Positions 13,439 to 21,436 of a DNA stretch of 44,059 nt are shown here, piece by piece. The stretch lies in contig CAMCUN010000031.1 in NCBI GenBank assembly GCA_945878995.1, forward strand, positions 1 to 44,059, written 5' to 3'. The stretch's first letter is position 1; each line of letters begins with the position of its first letter. Under the pieces are notes generated by a model. It had not been told where the DNA came from and made no database searches. It saw nothing but the letters and a program-made list of their open reading frames with translations. The stretch is from Polaromonas sp. YR568 (GTDB taxonomy: Bacteria > Pseudomonadota > Gammaproteobacteria > Burkholderiales > Burkholderiaceae_C). Position numbers and translations under genes: made by a program.

Positions 13439-13768
13439 ATGACGCATCGCATGGGGGCCGTCATCTTGGCCCTGGCCGCTGGCTTGGGCGCAAGCGCTGC
13501 TGCGGCCCAGGTCAACGCAGGCCAAGACGCACTGTTCATCAAGAGCTTGGCCGCCACCTGCGCCAACTGCCACGGCACGGCAGGCCAGGCTGTGGCAGGT
13601 TCTGCCAATGTCTCGCTGGCTGGCTTGGACAAGAATTACTTGGTCACGCAAATGAAGGCCTTCAAAAGCGGCGCGCGGCCCGCCACCGTCATGCACCAGC
13701 TGGCCAAGGGCTACAGCGACGCCCAGATCGACACCATGGCCGCCTACTTTGCGGCCCAGAAAAAATAA
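13439..13768 (+). CDS. Small periplasmic cytochrome c (FccA/SoxE-like)
   Basis: This 109-residue protein has a signal peptide (residues about 1-23, ending in ASAAAAQ). It has one haem-attachment motif, CANCH, at residues 41-45. Met85 in PATVMHQLAKGY is the likely sixth ligand. It is a class I mono-haem cytochrome. The flavoprotein gene starts 10 nt after its stop, so the pair probably forms a flavocytochrome c-type sulfide dehydrogenase, with this subunit passing electrons from the flavin to the respiratory chain. A strong TAGGAGAG site precedes ATG. A TTGACA hexamer at 13389-13394 may be part of its promoter, but no good -10 is visible. It is close to the size of one FccA haem domain. Confidence 0.85.
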   Translation: MTHRMGAVILALAAGLGASAAAAQVNAGQDALFIKSLAATCANCHGTAGQAVAGSANVSLAGLDKNYLVTQMKAFKSGARPATVMHQLAKGYSDAQIDTMAAYFAAQKK

Positions 13769-13778
13769 GGAACGCACC

Positions 13779-15065
13779 ATGACTGCCTCTTTGTCACGCC
13801 GTGCGGTGCTGCACGGCACCGCTGCCCTGGGCCTGTTGGGCCTGGGCGCTTGCGCCACCACCTCCATTCCCTCACGCGCCAAGGTCGTGGTCATTGGCGG
13901 CGGCTACGGTGGCGCCACCGCGGCCAAGTACCTGCGTTGGTTGTCGGACTACAAAATTGACGTGGTGATGATTGAGCCTCAAGAGGCTTTTGTGTCCTGC
14001 CCCATGTCCAACTTGGTGCTGTCTGGCGTCAAGCAAATGGACTACCTCACCACGCCTTACACCTCCTTGAGCCGCCGCCATGGCGTGACCGTGGTGCGTG
14101 ACCGCGCGCAAAGCGTGGACACCCGCGCCAAAACCGTCACGCTGGCCAATGGCCCGGTGATTGGCTACGACAAGCTCATCGTCTCGCCCGGCATCGATTT
14201 GATATTCAACGGCATTGAGGGCCTGCAACAAGCCCAGCAAGACGGCCAGATCCTGCAGGCCTGGAAGGCCGGCGCCGAGACCGTGGCCCTGCGCCGCCAG
14301 CTCGAAGCCATGCCCGACGGTGGCGTGTTCGCCATCACCATCCCCGAGCAGCCCTACCGCTGCCCGCCCGGCCCCTACGAGCGCGCCTCGGTGGTGGCCG
14401 GCTACTTCAAGGCCCACAAGCCGCGCAGCAAGGTGCTCATTCTTGACGCCAACCCCGATGTCATCTCCAAAGGGGCCTTGTTCAAAAAGGTCTGGGCCGA
14501 GCAGTACAAGGGCATGCTGGAGTACCGCTCCCAGCACCGCGTCACTGCGGTGGACGCCAAGGCCGGTGTGATCAAGTTCGACGTGCAAGACGATGTCAAA
14601 GCCCAGGTGCTCAATGTGCTGCCCGCCATGCGTGCAGGCGCCATTGCGGTGCAAGCGGGCCTGAACAACCAGGCCAACAACCGCTGGTGCGGCGTCAACT
14701 ACCTGAACTTTGAGTCGACAGCGGCCAAGGACGTGCATGTGCTGGGCGACGCTATTTTGGCCGCACCGGCCATGCCCAAGAGCGGCCACATGGCCAACAG
14801 CCAAGCCAAGGTGGCGGCAGCGGCCATCGTCGCCGAAATGGCGGGCTGGACCGTCAATCCCGCGCCCATGCTCACCAACACTTGCTACAGCTTCATTGAT
14901 CCCAAAAACTCCATCCACGTGGCCAGCGTGCACGCGTACGTGGCGGCTGAAAAAACCTTCAAAACCGTGGCCGGTTCTGGCGGCGTGAGTGCCGCCCCCT
15001 CGGAGTTGGAAGGCGTTTACGCCTTGAGCTGGGCCAGCAACATCTGGGCCGATACCTTGGCCTGA
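13779..15065 (+). CDS. fccB: Flavocytochrome c sulfide dehydrogenase flavoprotein subunit (FccB/SoxF-like)
   Basis: This 428-residue flavoprotein has an N-terminal FAD-binding GGGYGG motif (residues about 40-45) and the FccB C-terminal region. Three cysteines align by position with the known enzyme. C74 (FVSCPMSN) corresponds to the covalent flavin site, and C195 (YRCPPGPYERA) and C369 (TNTCYSF) to the redox disulfide that binds sulfide. These assignments rest on spacing recalled from the Allochromatium enzyme. The signal has twin arginines (SRRAVL, residues 6-11) and then LGAC at residues 22-25. Tat export with possible lipid attachment is therefore suggested. It pairs with the cytochrome upstream for sulfide oxidation or detoxification in the periplasm. 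Confidence 0.85.
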   Translation: MTASLSRRAVLHGTAALGLLGLGACATTSIPSRAKVVVIGGGYGGATAAKYLRWLSDYKIDVVMIEPQEAFVSCPMSNLVLSGVKQMDYLTTPYTSLSRRHGVTVVRDRAQSVDTRAKTVTLANGPVIGYDKLIVSPGIDLIFNGIEGLQQAQQDGQILQAWKAGAETVALRRQLEAMPDGGVFAITIPEQPYRCPPGPYERASVVAGYFKAHKPRSKVLILDANPDVISKGALFKKVWAEQYKGMLEYRSQHRVTAVDAKAGVIKFDVQDDVKAQVLNVLPAMRAGAIAVQAGLNNQANNRWCGVNYLNFESTAAKDVHVLGDAILAAPAMPKSGHMANSQAKVAAAAIVAEMAGWTVNPAPMLTNTCYSFIDPKNSIHVASVHAYVAAEKTFKTVAGSGGVSAAPSELEGVYALSWASNIWADTLA

Positions 15066-15146
15066 CAAGCCAGGACCGCCGATGTTCAGGCAAGGCGGTC
15101 CTGGTTTGAACTTGACTGTCCGTGGCCCCACTTTCCCCACTTTTCT

Positions 15147-16499
15147 TTGTCTTCTCCCACGGCGCTGTCCCCCTCTCTTTCTCCACCCTTGTGGCGGCAG
15201 CTGCAAGCCGCCGCAGCTGTGGTGGCGGCCGTGCGCGCTGGCCGCTCGACCACCGCCCTTTTTGAGCGTCTGGAGCCCGGTTTGCGCGGCGGTGTGCAGG
15301 CCTTGTCGTTTCACGCTTTGCGCTGGCTGGGCTTGGCCGAAGCGCTGCGCTCGCAATTGGCCAGCCGACTGCCCTCGCCCGAGGTCGACGCCTTGCTGTG
15401 CACGGCGCTGGCCTTGGCCGCCCGCCCGCAAGAGGGGCAAGGCGCAGACCAAGCGCTGCACACCCTGGTGAGCCAAGCGGTGGAGGCGGCCAAGCAGTCG
15501 CCGGGCACCTGCCACCAGGCCAGCTTTGTCAATGGCTGCCTCAGGCGGTTTTTGCGCGAGCAAGCCTTACTGATGCAGGTGGCCAGCCAGCAGCCACAGG
15601 CCGTGTGGAACCACCCGGCTTGGTGGATCAAGCGCTTGCGCCAAGACCACCCGCAGCACTGGCAAGGTATTTTGCAGGCCAACAACAGCCGAGCCCCCCT
15701 GACACTGCGCATCAACCCCCGGCGAGTCAGCCAAGCGCAGTACCTGGCCGATTTGGCTGCGGTGGGCCTGGACGCCCGGCCGGTGGGTGCGCAAGGCGTG
15801 GTGCTGGCGCGCTCGGTTGCTGTGCCCTCCTTGCCTGGGTACGCCCAAGGCCATTTTTCTGTGCAGGACGCGGGCGCCCAACTGGCGGCGCCATTGCTGC
15901 TGGAGGGCTTGCCGACCACGGCTGGCCCACTGCGTCTGCTGGACGCTTGCGCCGCCCCTGGGGGCAAAACCGCACACCTGTTGGAACTGGCCCACGCCCA
16001 TGTGCTGGCGCTGGACGTGGATGCCGTGCGCTGCCAGCGCGTCACCCAGAACCTCGCCCGCCTGGGCTTGAGCGCGCAGGTGCAGGCCGGCGATGCGGCA
16101 GACACTGCGGCCTGGTGGGATGGCCAAGCTTGGGACGGCATTTTGCTGGACGCCCCTTGCACCGCCTCGGGCATCGTGAGGCGCCACCCCGACGTGCGTT
16201 GGCTGCGCAGGCCCACCGATGTGGCTCAGCTGGCCGCGCAGCAAGCGCGCTTGCTCAAGGCTTTGTGGCCGCTGCTCAAGCCGGGCGGCCAATTGCTGTA
16301 CTGCACCTGCTCGGTGTTCAAGGCCGAGGGTGAGGCGCAGATCCAAACGTTTCTTGCGCACCACACCGATGCACAAATGCGACCCTCGCCCGGTCATTTG
16401 CTGCCGCTTGCGGCCGGTGTAGAGCCACAGTTACCGGACAATCAACGGGGTGAACACGACGGTTTTTATTACGCGCGCTTGGTCAAACTGGGGGCGTGA
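15147..16499 (+). CDS. rsmB: 16S rRNA (cytosine-967-C5)-methyltransferase RsmB
   Basis: This 450-residue protein has an N-terminal NusB-like RNA-binding half and a C-terminal Rossmann methyltransferase. The SAM-binding motif is LLDACAAPGGKTAHLLELA. The two catalytic-site cysteines lie in LLDAPCTASGIVRRHPD and LLYCTCSVF. The enzyme makes m5C967 in 16S rRNA. The best start is TTG at 15147; no ATG or clear ribosome site exists near the conserved N-terminus (LWRQLQAAAAVVAAV), so the exact start is uncertain. It runs into a DUF4390 gene and a two-component system, a set I recall as conserved in related Burkholderiales. Confidence 0.92.
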   Translation: MSSPTALSPSLSPPLWRQLQAAAAVVAAVRAGRSTTALFERLEPGLRGGVQALSFHALRWLGLAEALRSQLASRLPSPEVDALLCTALALAARPQEGQGADQALHTLVSQAVEAAKQSPGTCHQASFVNGCLRRFLREQALLMQVASQQPQAVWNHPAWWIKRLRQDHPQHWQGILQANNSRAPLTLRINPRRVSQAQYLADLAAVGLDARPVGAQGVVLARSVAVPSLPGYAQGHFSVQDAGAQLAAPLLLEGLPTTAGPLRLLDACAAPGGKTAHLLELAHAHVLALDVDAVRCQRVTQNLARLGLSAQVQAGDAADTAAWWDGQAWDGILLDAPCTASGIVRRHPDVRWLRRPTDVAQLAAQQARLLKALWPLLKPGGQLLYCTCSVFKAEGEAQIQTFLAHHTDAQMRPSPGHLLPLAAGVEPQLPDNQRGEHDGFYYARLVKLGA

Positions 16500-16521
16500 A
16501 CGCCTGGCCGGCTGGTCGCGC

Positions 16522-17115
16522 ATGGTCGGCTTGCGGCTGGCCGCCTGCGCCTTGTTGCTCGCTGGCTGGGCTGCGGCTGGGGCTGCTGAGCTCAGCAGTC
16601 TGCGCACTGAACGCCAAGACGACGGCATTTACCTCAGCGCCACGGTGAAATTTGAGCTGTCGCCCGTGGTCGAAGATGCCCTGCTCAAGGGCATCCCCCT
16701 GATCTTTGTGGCCGAGGCCGAGATTTACCGCAGCCGCTGGTACTGGACCGATAAGCGCGTGGCCCTGGCGTCGCGCAGTCTGCGCCTGGCCTACCAGCCG
16801 CTGACCCGCCGCTGGCGGCTGAGCCAGGCCGATGGCAGCAGCGCCCCCCGCGTGGCCTTGGCCCAAAGTTACGACTCCCTGGCCGAGGCCCAGGGTGCTA
16901 TAGAGCGCATCTCGAGCTGGAAAATCGCCGAGTCCAGCGAGGTCGACGCCAGCGAGCATTTTTTGAACTTTCGCTTTCGGCTGGACCTCAGCCAACTGCC
17001 GCGCCCATTTCAAATTGGCATGGCTGGTCAACGCGAATGGCAAATTGCCCTGGAGCGCAGCCAGCGCCTGCGGCTAGAGCGTCGCGGGGACTATCCTCAA
17101 GCCGCCGACAAATAA
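16522..17115 (+). CDS. DUF4390 exported protein
   Basis: This 197-residue protein has an N-terminal signal-like segment (GLRLAACALLLAGWAAAGAA). A beta-rich body follows with LRTERQDDGIYLSATVKFEL, AEIYRSRWYWTDKRV and LSQLPRPFQIGMAGQREW. These are features of the DUF4390 family found between rsmB and ntrYX-like genes. Its function is unknown; it is probably periplasmic. A GTG at 16450 would add 24 residues and overlap rsmB by 50 nt. I prefer ATG 16522 because it places the signal peptide at the N-terminus. The histidine kinase gene starts three bases after its stop, so co-transcription is very likely. Confidence 0.82.
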   Translation: MVGLRLAACALLLAGWAAAGAAELSSLRTERQDDGIYLSATVKFELSPVVEDALLKGIPLIFVAEAEIYRSRWYWTDKRVALASRSLRLAYQPLTRRWRLSQADGSSAPRVALAQSYDSLAEAQGAIERISSWKIAESSEVDASEHFLNFRFRLDLSQLPRPFQIGMAGQREWQIALERSQRLRLERRGDYPQAADK

Positions 17116-17118
17116 GCC

Positions 17119-19392
17119 ATGTCAGCCCCTGAACTCCTGCCGCCCTTGCGCACCAGCCGCGCCTTTCGCTGGGCAGTGGGCGTGGGCCTGGGGGTGGTCG
17201 CGGCCCTGAGCCTGGTGCTGCTGTTCATGCTGGCCCAGGCCACCGGCAATCGCGAACTCTACGAGCGCTACTACGCGGTCTTGTTCGCGCTCAACGTGGC
17301 CCTGGCTTCTTTGCTGCTGGCCGTCATTGTCTGGCTGGTGCTGCGCATGGCGGTGCGCTTGCGCCAGGGTAAATTTGGCAGTCGGCTGCTGGTCAAACTT
17401 GCCGCCATTTTTGCCTTGGTCGGCTTGCTCCCGGGCGTGATGATTTACGTGGTGTCCTTCCAGTTCGTCAACCGCTCGATTGAAAGCTGGTTTGATGTCA
17501 GGGTCGAGAGCGCTTTGAACGCTGGTTTGCAACTGGGCCGCCTCACGCTGGACCGCACGGCCGCAGACCTGGGCCTGCGCGCCCGCTCGGCGGCCCGCCA
17601 GCTCGGTGAGGCCTCCGATGGCGCTGGCAGCCTCACGCTGGAGCGACTGCGCGAGCAACTGGGCGTGCGCGACATCACTTTGTGGAGCGCCTCGGGTCAG
17701 CTGCTCTCCAGCGCCAGCGGTGGCGCCTTGTTGATGGCACAGGCCGAGCGGCCCAACAGCGCGCAGATGCGCCAGGCCCGCACCCAAGGCGTGTCCACGC
17801 AGATTGATGGCCTGGATGACATCGTGACATCAGGCGCGGCTTTGCCCCAGGCCCGCCTGCGTGCCTTGGCCGTGGTCAACTCCGCCAGCTTGGAGTTGTC
17901 AGGCGGCGTGCGCTATTTGCAGCTCGGCGAGGACCTGCCGGCCGACTTGGTCAGCAACGCCATGGCGGTGCAAGAAGCCAACCGCGAATACCAAGAGCGC
18001 GCGCTGGCCCGAGGCGGCCTCAAGCGCATGTACATAGGCACACTCACCTTGGCCCTCTTTTTGGCCGTGTTCAGTGCTGTGTTGCTGGCGGTGCTGCTGG
18101 GCACCCAACTGGCCAAGCCGCTGTTGCTCTTGGCCGAAGGCGTTCGCCAAGTGGCGCGTGGCGACTTGGGCCCCAAGGCCGCGCTGCAAACCCGGGACGA
18201 GCTCGGTGGCCTGACACGCTCTTTTGCGCAAATGACGCAGCAGCTCTTTGAGGCCCGCTCGGCAGTACAAACCAGCATGAGCCAAGTCGATGCAGCCCGC
18301 GCCAGTTTGCAAACCATCTTGGACAACCTGACCGCCGGTGTGATGGTGCTCAACGCCGAGGGCCGCATTTTGTCGTGCAACCCTGGTGCCACGCGCATCT
18401 TGCGCGCCCCCTTGGCCGCCTTTGTGGGACAGCCCTTGACGGCAGTGCCCGGCCTGCAGGCGCTGGGCCAGGGCGTGCAGGCGCAGTTCCAAGCCTTTTT
18501 ATCGGAGCAAGCCGTGCACGGCCTGGAGCATTGGCAGCAGTCCTTTGAGTTGTCCGGCAGTGGCAGCGGTGCCACCGAACACCGCATCACTTTGATTGCG
18601 CGCGGCGCCTCCATGCCTGGCACACAAGACTGGCTGCTGGTGTTTGATGACGTGTCTGACGTGGTTTCTGCCCAACGCGTGGAAGCCTGGGGCGAGGTGG
18701 CCAGGCGCTTGGCCCATGAAATCAAAAACCCACTCACGCCCATACAGCTGTCGGCCGAGCGCCTGGAAATGAAGCTGGCCCACAAATTAGAAGGCGCAGA
18801 CCAGCAGGTGCTCACCAAGTCGGTCAAAACCATCGTCGACCAGGTCGACGCCATGAAGCGCTTGGTCAACGAGTTTCGCGACTACGCCCGCTTGCCTGCG
18901 GCAGATCTAAAGCCGCTGGACCTCAACGCCTTGGTCAGCGACGTCATGCAGCTCTACCCCCAAGGCGGTGCTGCCGTGCCCTTGCATGTCGAGCTCGATG
19001 CCCAGGCGCCGCGGGTCTCGGGCGACGCGCAGCAGCTGCGCCAAGTCATACACAACCTGCTGCAAAACGCCCAGGACGCACACGAGGGCAAGGTGGTCCC
19101 AGTCGGTGGACCGCCGCCTTGCGTGGTGATCAAAACAGAGTGCGCCGCTGGCAGCCGACGCGTGCGGCTGGTGGTCTGGGACAACGGCTCTGGCTTTCCT
19201 GAAAACATCCTCAAGCGCGCTTTTGAGCCTTATGTCACCACCAAGGTCAAAGGCACGGGTTTGGGGTTGGCGGTGGTGCGAAAAATTGTGGATGAACACG
19301 GTGCGCGCATAGACATCAGCAACCGGGTCAGCGAGGGCGTGGTGCTGGGTGCCCAAGTCTCGCTATCATTCCCGGGGGTAACAGCCCCCTGA
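17119..19392 (+). CDS. ntrY: NtrY-like sensor histidine kinase
   Basis: This 757-residue kinase has three N-terminal membrane helices (residues about 15-38, 50-75, 93-118). A periplasmic loop of about 185 residues follows, then another helix and a HAMP domain (AKPLLLLAEGVRQVARGDLG). Next come a PAS domain (LDNLTAGVMVLNAEGRIL) and a HisKA region with phosphoacceptor H533 in HEIKNPLTPIQ. The ATPase domain has an N box (LLQNAQDA), a DNGSGF motif and GTGLGLAVV. The layout is that of NtrY, which in other bacteria senses nitrogen or redox status. Signal identity here is unknown. Its partner is the regulator 61 bases downstream. Confidence 0.9.
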   Translation: MSAPELLPPLRTSRAFRWAVGVGLGVVAALSLVLLFMLAQATGNRELYERYYAVLFALNVALASLLLAVIVWLVLRMAVRLRQGKFGSRLLVKLAAIFALVGLLPGVMIYVVSFQFVNRSIESWFDVRVESALNAGLQLGRLTLDRTAADLGLRARSAARQLGEASDGAGSLTLERLREQLGVRDITLWSASGQLLSSASGGALLMAQAERPNSAQMRQARTQGVSTQIDGLDDIVTSGAALPQARLRALAVVNSASLELSGGVRYLQLGEDLPADLVSNAMAVQEANREYQERALARGGLKRMYIGTLTLALFLAVFSAVLLAVLLGTQLAKPLLLLAEGVRQVARGDLGPKAALQTRDELGGLTRSFAQMTQQLFEARSAVQTSMSQVDAARASLQTILDNLTAGVMVLNAEGRILSCNPGATRILRAPLAAFVGQPLTAVPGLQALGQGVQAQFQAFLSEQAVHGLEHWQQSFELSGSGSGATEHRITLIARGASMPGTQDWLLVFDDVSDVVSAQRVEAWGEVARRLAHEIKNPLTPIQLSAERLEMKLAHKLEGADQQVLTKSVKTIVDQVDAMKRLVNEFRDYARLPAADLKPLDLNALVSDVMQLYPQGGAAVPLHVELDAQAPRVSGDAQQLRQVIHNLLQNAQDAHEGKVVPVGGPPPCVVIKTECAAGSRRVRLVVWDNGSGFPENILKRAFEPYVTTKVKGTGLGLAVVRKIVDEHGARIDISNRVSEGVVLGAQVSLSFPGVTAP

Positions 19393-19453
19393 AGAGCTTG
19401 CGCGCAACCGCAACTCACCAGACCAACAACGGGTAAACAGCGAGATCGGGCTC

Positions 19454-20128
19454 ATGGCAAACATACTGGTGGTCGACGACGAACTGGGCATACGCGACCT
19501 GCTGTCTGAAATCCTCAATGACGAGGGCCATCAGGTCGAACTCGCAGAAAACGCCGCGCAAGCCCGCGCTGCCCGCCAACGCGCTCGGCCCGACCTGGTG
19601 CTGCTGGACATCTGGATGCCAGACACCGACGGCGTCACCCTGCTCAAAGAATGGTCTACCTTGGGGCTGTTGAACATGCCCGTGATCATGATGAGCGGCC
19701 ACGCCACGGTGGACACCGCCGTCGAGGCCACCAAGATAGGTGCCATGGCTTTTCTTGAAAAACCCATCACCATGCAAAAGCTGCTGCAGGCTGTGGAGCA
19801 GGGCTTGAGTCGCCAAGGCGCCAAAAAAACAGCTTCTGTCATGCTGGGGGTGATCAGCTCACCCAACCATTCTGCACAAGTGGCTGCTTTGCATGCCCAA
19901 GCTGACAGTCAGAGCGCAGGCCCACAGCCTGTGCAAAGCTTTGGGCTAGACAAGCTGCTGCGCGATGCCCGCGATGAATTTGAAAAAGCTTACTTTGAGT
20001 TCCATCTGGCCAAAGAAGGCGGCTCCATGACCCGGGTGGCCGAACGCACGGGCCTGGAACGCACCCACCTGTACCGCAAGCTCAAGCAGTTGGGTGTGGA
20101 CCTCTCGCGCGGTAAACGCGTGGCCTGA
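19454..20128 (+). CDS. ntrX: NtrX-like response regulator, receiver plus Fis-type HTH, no AAA+ domain
   Basis: This 224-residue regulator has a receiver domain (residues 1-120) with VDDE, phosphoacceptor D52 in LLDIWMPDTDG, and K in FLEKPIT. A linker of about 55 residues rich in Gln, Ala and Ser follows. A C-terminal Fis-type helix-turn-helix covers residues about 180-215 (GGSMTRVAERTGLERTHLYRKLKQLG). The sigma-54-activating ATPase of full NtrX/NtrC, about 240 residues with GAFTGA, is absent. It therefore should bind DNA without remodelling sigma-54 polymerase. There is no frameshift or sign of decay. It is co-transcribed with the kinase upstream. Confidence 0.88.
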   Translation: MANILVVDDELGIRDLLSEILNDEGHQVELAENAAQARAARQRARPDLVLLDIWMPDTDGVTLLKEWSTLGLLNMPVIMMSGHATVDTAVEATKIGAMAFLEKPITMQKLLQAVEQGLSRQGAKKTASVMLGVISSPNHSAQVAALHAQADSQSAGPQPVQSFGLDKLLRDARDEFEKAYFEFHLAKEGGSMTRVAERTGLERTHLYRKLKQLGVDLSRGKRVA

Positions 20129-20178
20129 GGGTTGGGCTTTAAGGGACCTTCTGGGAGAGGCTGGGTCTGGTCATCTGT

Positions 20179-20184
20179 TATAGT
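20179..20184 (+). promoter_or_regulatory. Candidate -10 element for the tRNA-Phe/tRNA-Gly pair
   Basis: TATAGT lies 10 nt before the first base of tRNA-Phe, at the expected distance for a tRNA transcript start. The -35 region is not convincing (AGAGGC at 17 nt). Read-through from the regulator gene 50 nt upstream is an alternative. Confidence 0.35.
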
Positions 20185-20193
20185 GCTCTTCCT

Positions 20194-20269
20194 GGCCCGG
20201 TAGCTCAGTCGGTAGAGCAGAGGATTGAAAATCCTTGTGTCGGTGGTTCGATTCCGCCCCAGGCCACCA
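20194..20269 (+). tRNA. trnF: tRNA-Phe (anticodon GAA)
   Basis: This is a 76-nt cloverleaf with encoded CCA. The D stem is GCTC/GAGC, the anticodon stem GAGGA/TCCTT with a terminal G-U, and the T stem GGTGG/CCGCC with a central U-G. The anticodon GAA is at 20227-20229. The acceptor stem GGCCCGG/CCAGGCC holds a C5-A68 mismatch (bases 20198 and 20261) where a C-G pair is expected. The gene is otherwise normal and is followed after four bases by tRNA-Gly. Confidence 0.96.
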
Positions 20270-20273
20270 AAAT

Positions 20274-20349
20274 GCGGGAATAGCTCAGTTGGTAGAGCGA
20301 TACCTTGCCAAGGTATAGGTCGACGGTTCGAACCCGTTTTCCCGCTCCA
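20274..20349 (+). tRNA. trnG: tRNA-Gly (anticodon GCC)
   Basis: This is a 76-nt cloverleaf with encoded CCA. The acceptor stem GCGGGAA/TTCCCGC is fully paired, the D stem is GCTC/GAGC, the anticodon stem ATACC/GGTAT, and the T stem GACGG/CCGTT has one G-U. The anticodon GCC is at 20307-20309 and the discriminator is T. It is probably processed from one transcript with tRNA-Phe. Confidence 0.98.
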
Positions 20350-20384
20350 AATTTTGGGGCTCTCAGTTTGCAGCCCCCTCACTT

Positions 20385-20413
20385 AACGCCTGGACCTTGT
20401 GTTCAGGCGTTTT
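20385..20413 (+). terminator. Terminator after the tRNA pair
   Basis: An 8-bp stem (AACGCCTG/CAGGCGTT) with an 11-nt loop is followed by TTTTG. A 6-bp GGGGCT/AGCCCC hairpin lies just before it at 20356-20377. It sits between the tRNAs and the converging gene at 20448 and may serve the tRNA strand. The A-rich stretch on the other side also lets it act on the opposite strand. Confidence 0.65.
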
Positions 20414-20447
20414 GCTTTGTGGCTGGCTTTTTAGGGCGTACCAGGCC

Positions 20448-21374
20448 CTAAAAAAAAGTTCCCGCCAGCGTCATCACCTGACCGCCCGTGCCCAGCTTAA
20501 AGCGCGAAATGCCGGGCAAATCATGGGTGTTCACGCCGCCCAAATCAAGCTGCTCCACGCCTTGCGCCTGCAGCTGTGCCATGGCTCGCCACAGCAAGAG
20601 GTTGTGCACGTTGAGCTTCCTGCCCGCTTCGTTGGACCAGCCCATGTGGTAAGTCGCGCCCCGGCCATGCAGCAAAAAAAGCATGGCGGCCACGGTGTCT
20701 TTGCCTTGTTTGGCGGTGCTCATCAGCAGGGCCTGGGAGGGTTTGGCGTGGGCGTCAATGAAGGCCGGGACCAGTTGGGTGGGCAGGCCGTGAAAGCCCC
20801 GGCTTTGGCGCTGCTCGTCCTCGCGCGCAAGGAGCAGCTGACAAGCTTGCCGGTCGGCCTGTACCTGCACACGCAAGCTGGCGTCGGCCTCTGCCTTGGC
20901 CAGGCGGTTGCGCCATTTGCCCTCCAGCTTGAGGCGCAGTTCGACCAGAGGCTGCCGCAAATCGAGCATCACCGTGGAGTAGCCGGTCATGACACGGGTC
21001 AGCCCGCTCATTTCGCGATTCTGCAATTCGCCGGCGCTGACGTTGGGCGACAACAAGGTCACGCGCAGCGGGCGCATGGGCACGCTGCGTTGCACAAGGC
21101 GGATCGCTTGTTGGCGCCATTCGGCCGTGGCCTCAGGCGCCCACACTGGCCCGCGTGTGCATGACGACAAAGCCAGGTAGCCCGCCACGCGGCGGCAAAT
21201 GAATTGGGCCAGGCCTCGCAGCTGGCCCGCGTCTTCAATGCAGGCGCGGTGCACCTGCACACCCAGTGTTTTCATGGCCTCGCCATAGGCCCAGCACTGC
21301 TGTAGAGAGCCGCCATGGCGGGCATGGAAGTCTTGCCAGTTTTCGCGCTCCAGTTGGTTCCAGCTCAGCCTCAT
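20448..21374 (-). CDS. FemAB/FemX-like GNAT-fold aminoacyltransferase or peptidase-independent cell-wall acyltransferase
   Basis: This 308-residue protein has the double-GNAT character of the FemAB family. Segments include SLQQCWAYGEAMKTLG near the N-terminus, VMLDLRQPLVELRLKLEGKWRNRLAKAE in the middle, and KLNVHNLLLWRAMAQLQAQG followed by LDLGGVN near the C-terminus. The last matches the conserved G-x-N region of FemX-type enzymes. In Gram-positive bacteria these proteins use aminoacyl-tRNA to extend peptidoglycan bridges. The substrate in proteobacterial homologues is mostly unknown, so I claim only the fold. It lies opposite to its neighbours, converging on two tRNA genes. It starts 62 nt from a divergent small reading frame. 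Confidence 0.72.
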   Translation of the reverse strand: MRLSWNQLERENWQDFHARHGGSLQQCWAYGEAMKTLGVQVHRACIEDAGQLRGLAQFICRRVAGYLALSSCTRGPVWAPEATAEWRQQAIRLVQRSVPMRPLRVTLLSPNVSAGELQNREMSGLTRVMTGYSTVMLDLRQPLVELRLKLEGKWRNRLAKAEADASLRVQVQADRQACQLLLAREDEQRQSRGFHGLPTQLVPAFIDAHAKPSQALLMSTAKQGKDTVAAMLFLLHGRGATYHMGWSNEAGRKLNVHNLLLWRAMAQLQAQGVEQLDLGGVNTHDLPGISRFKLGTGGQVMTLAGTFF

Positions 21375-21436
21375 GGGGATGCATCATACGAAGCCCGTGT
21401 GTGGCGCTGGCGACTTGCCGCACAATGCGTGTCTTC

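Noticed and set aside
13872..15563. A 563-codon minus-strand frame opposite the sulfide dehydrogenase gene
   Set aside because: It overlaps fccB and the start of rsmB, and its sequence is a His/Gly/Ala-rich shadow with no family features.
20397..21164. A 255-codon plus-strand frame after the tRNA genes
   Set aside because: It lies opposite the FemAB-like gene, whose protein shows conserved family segments; the plus frame does not.
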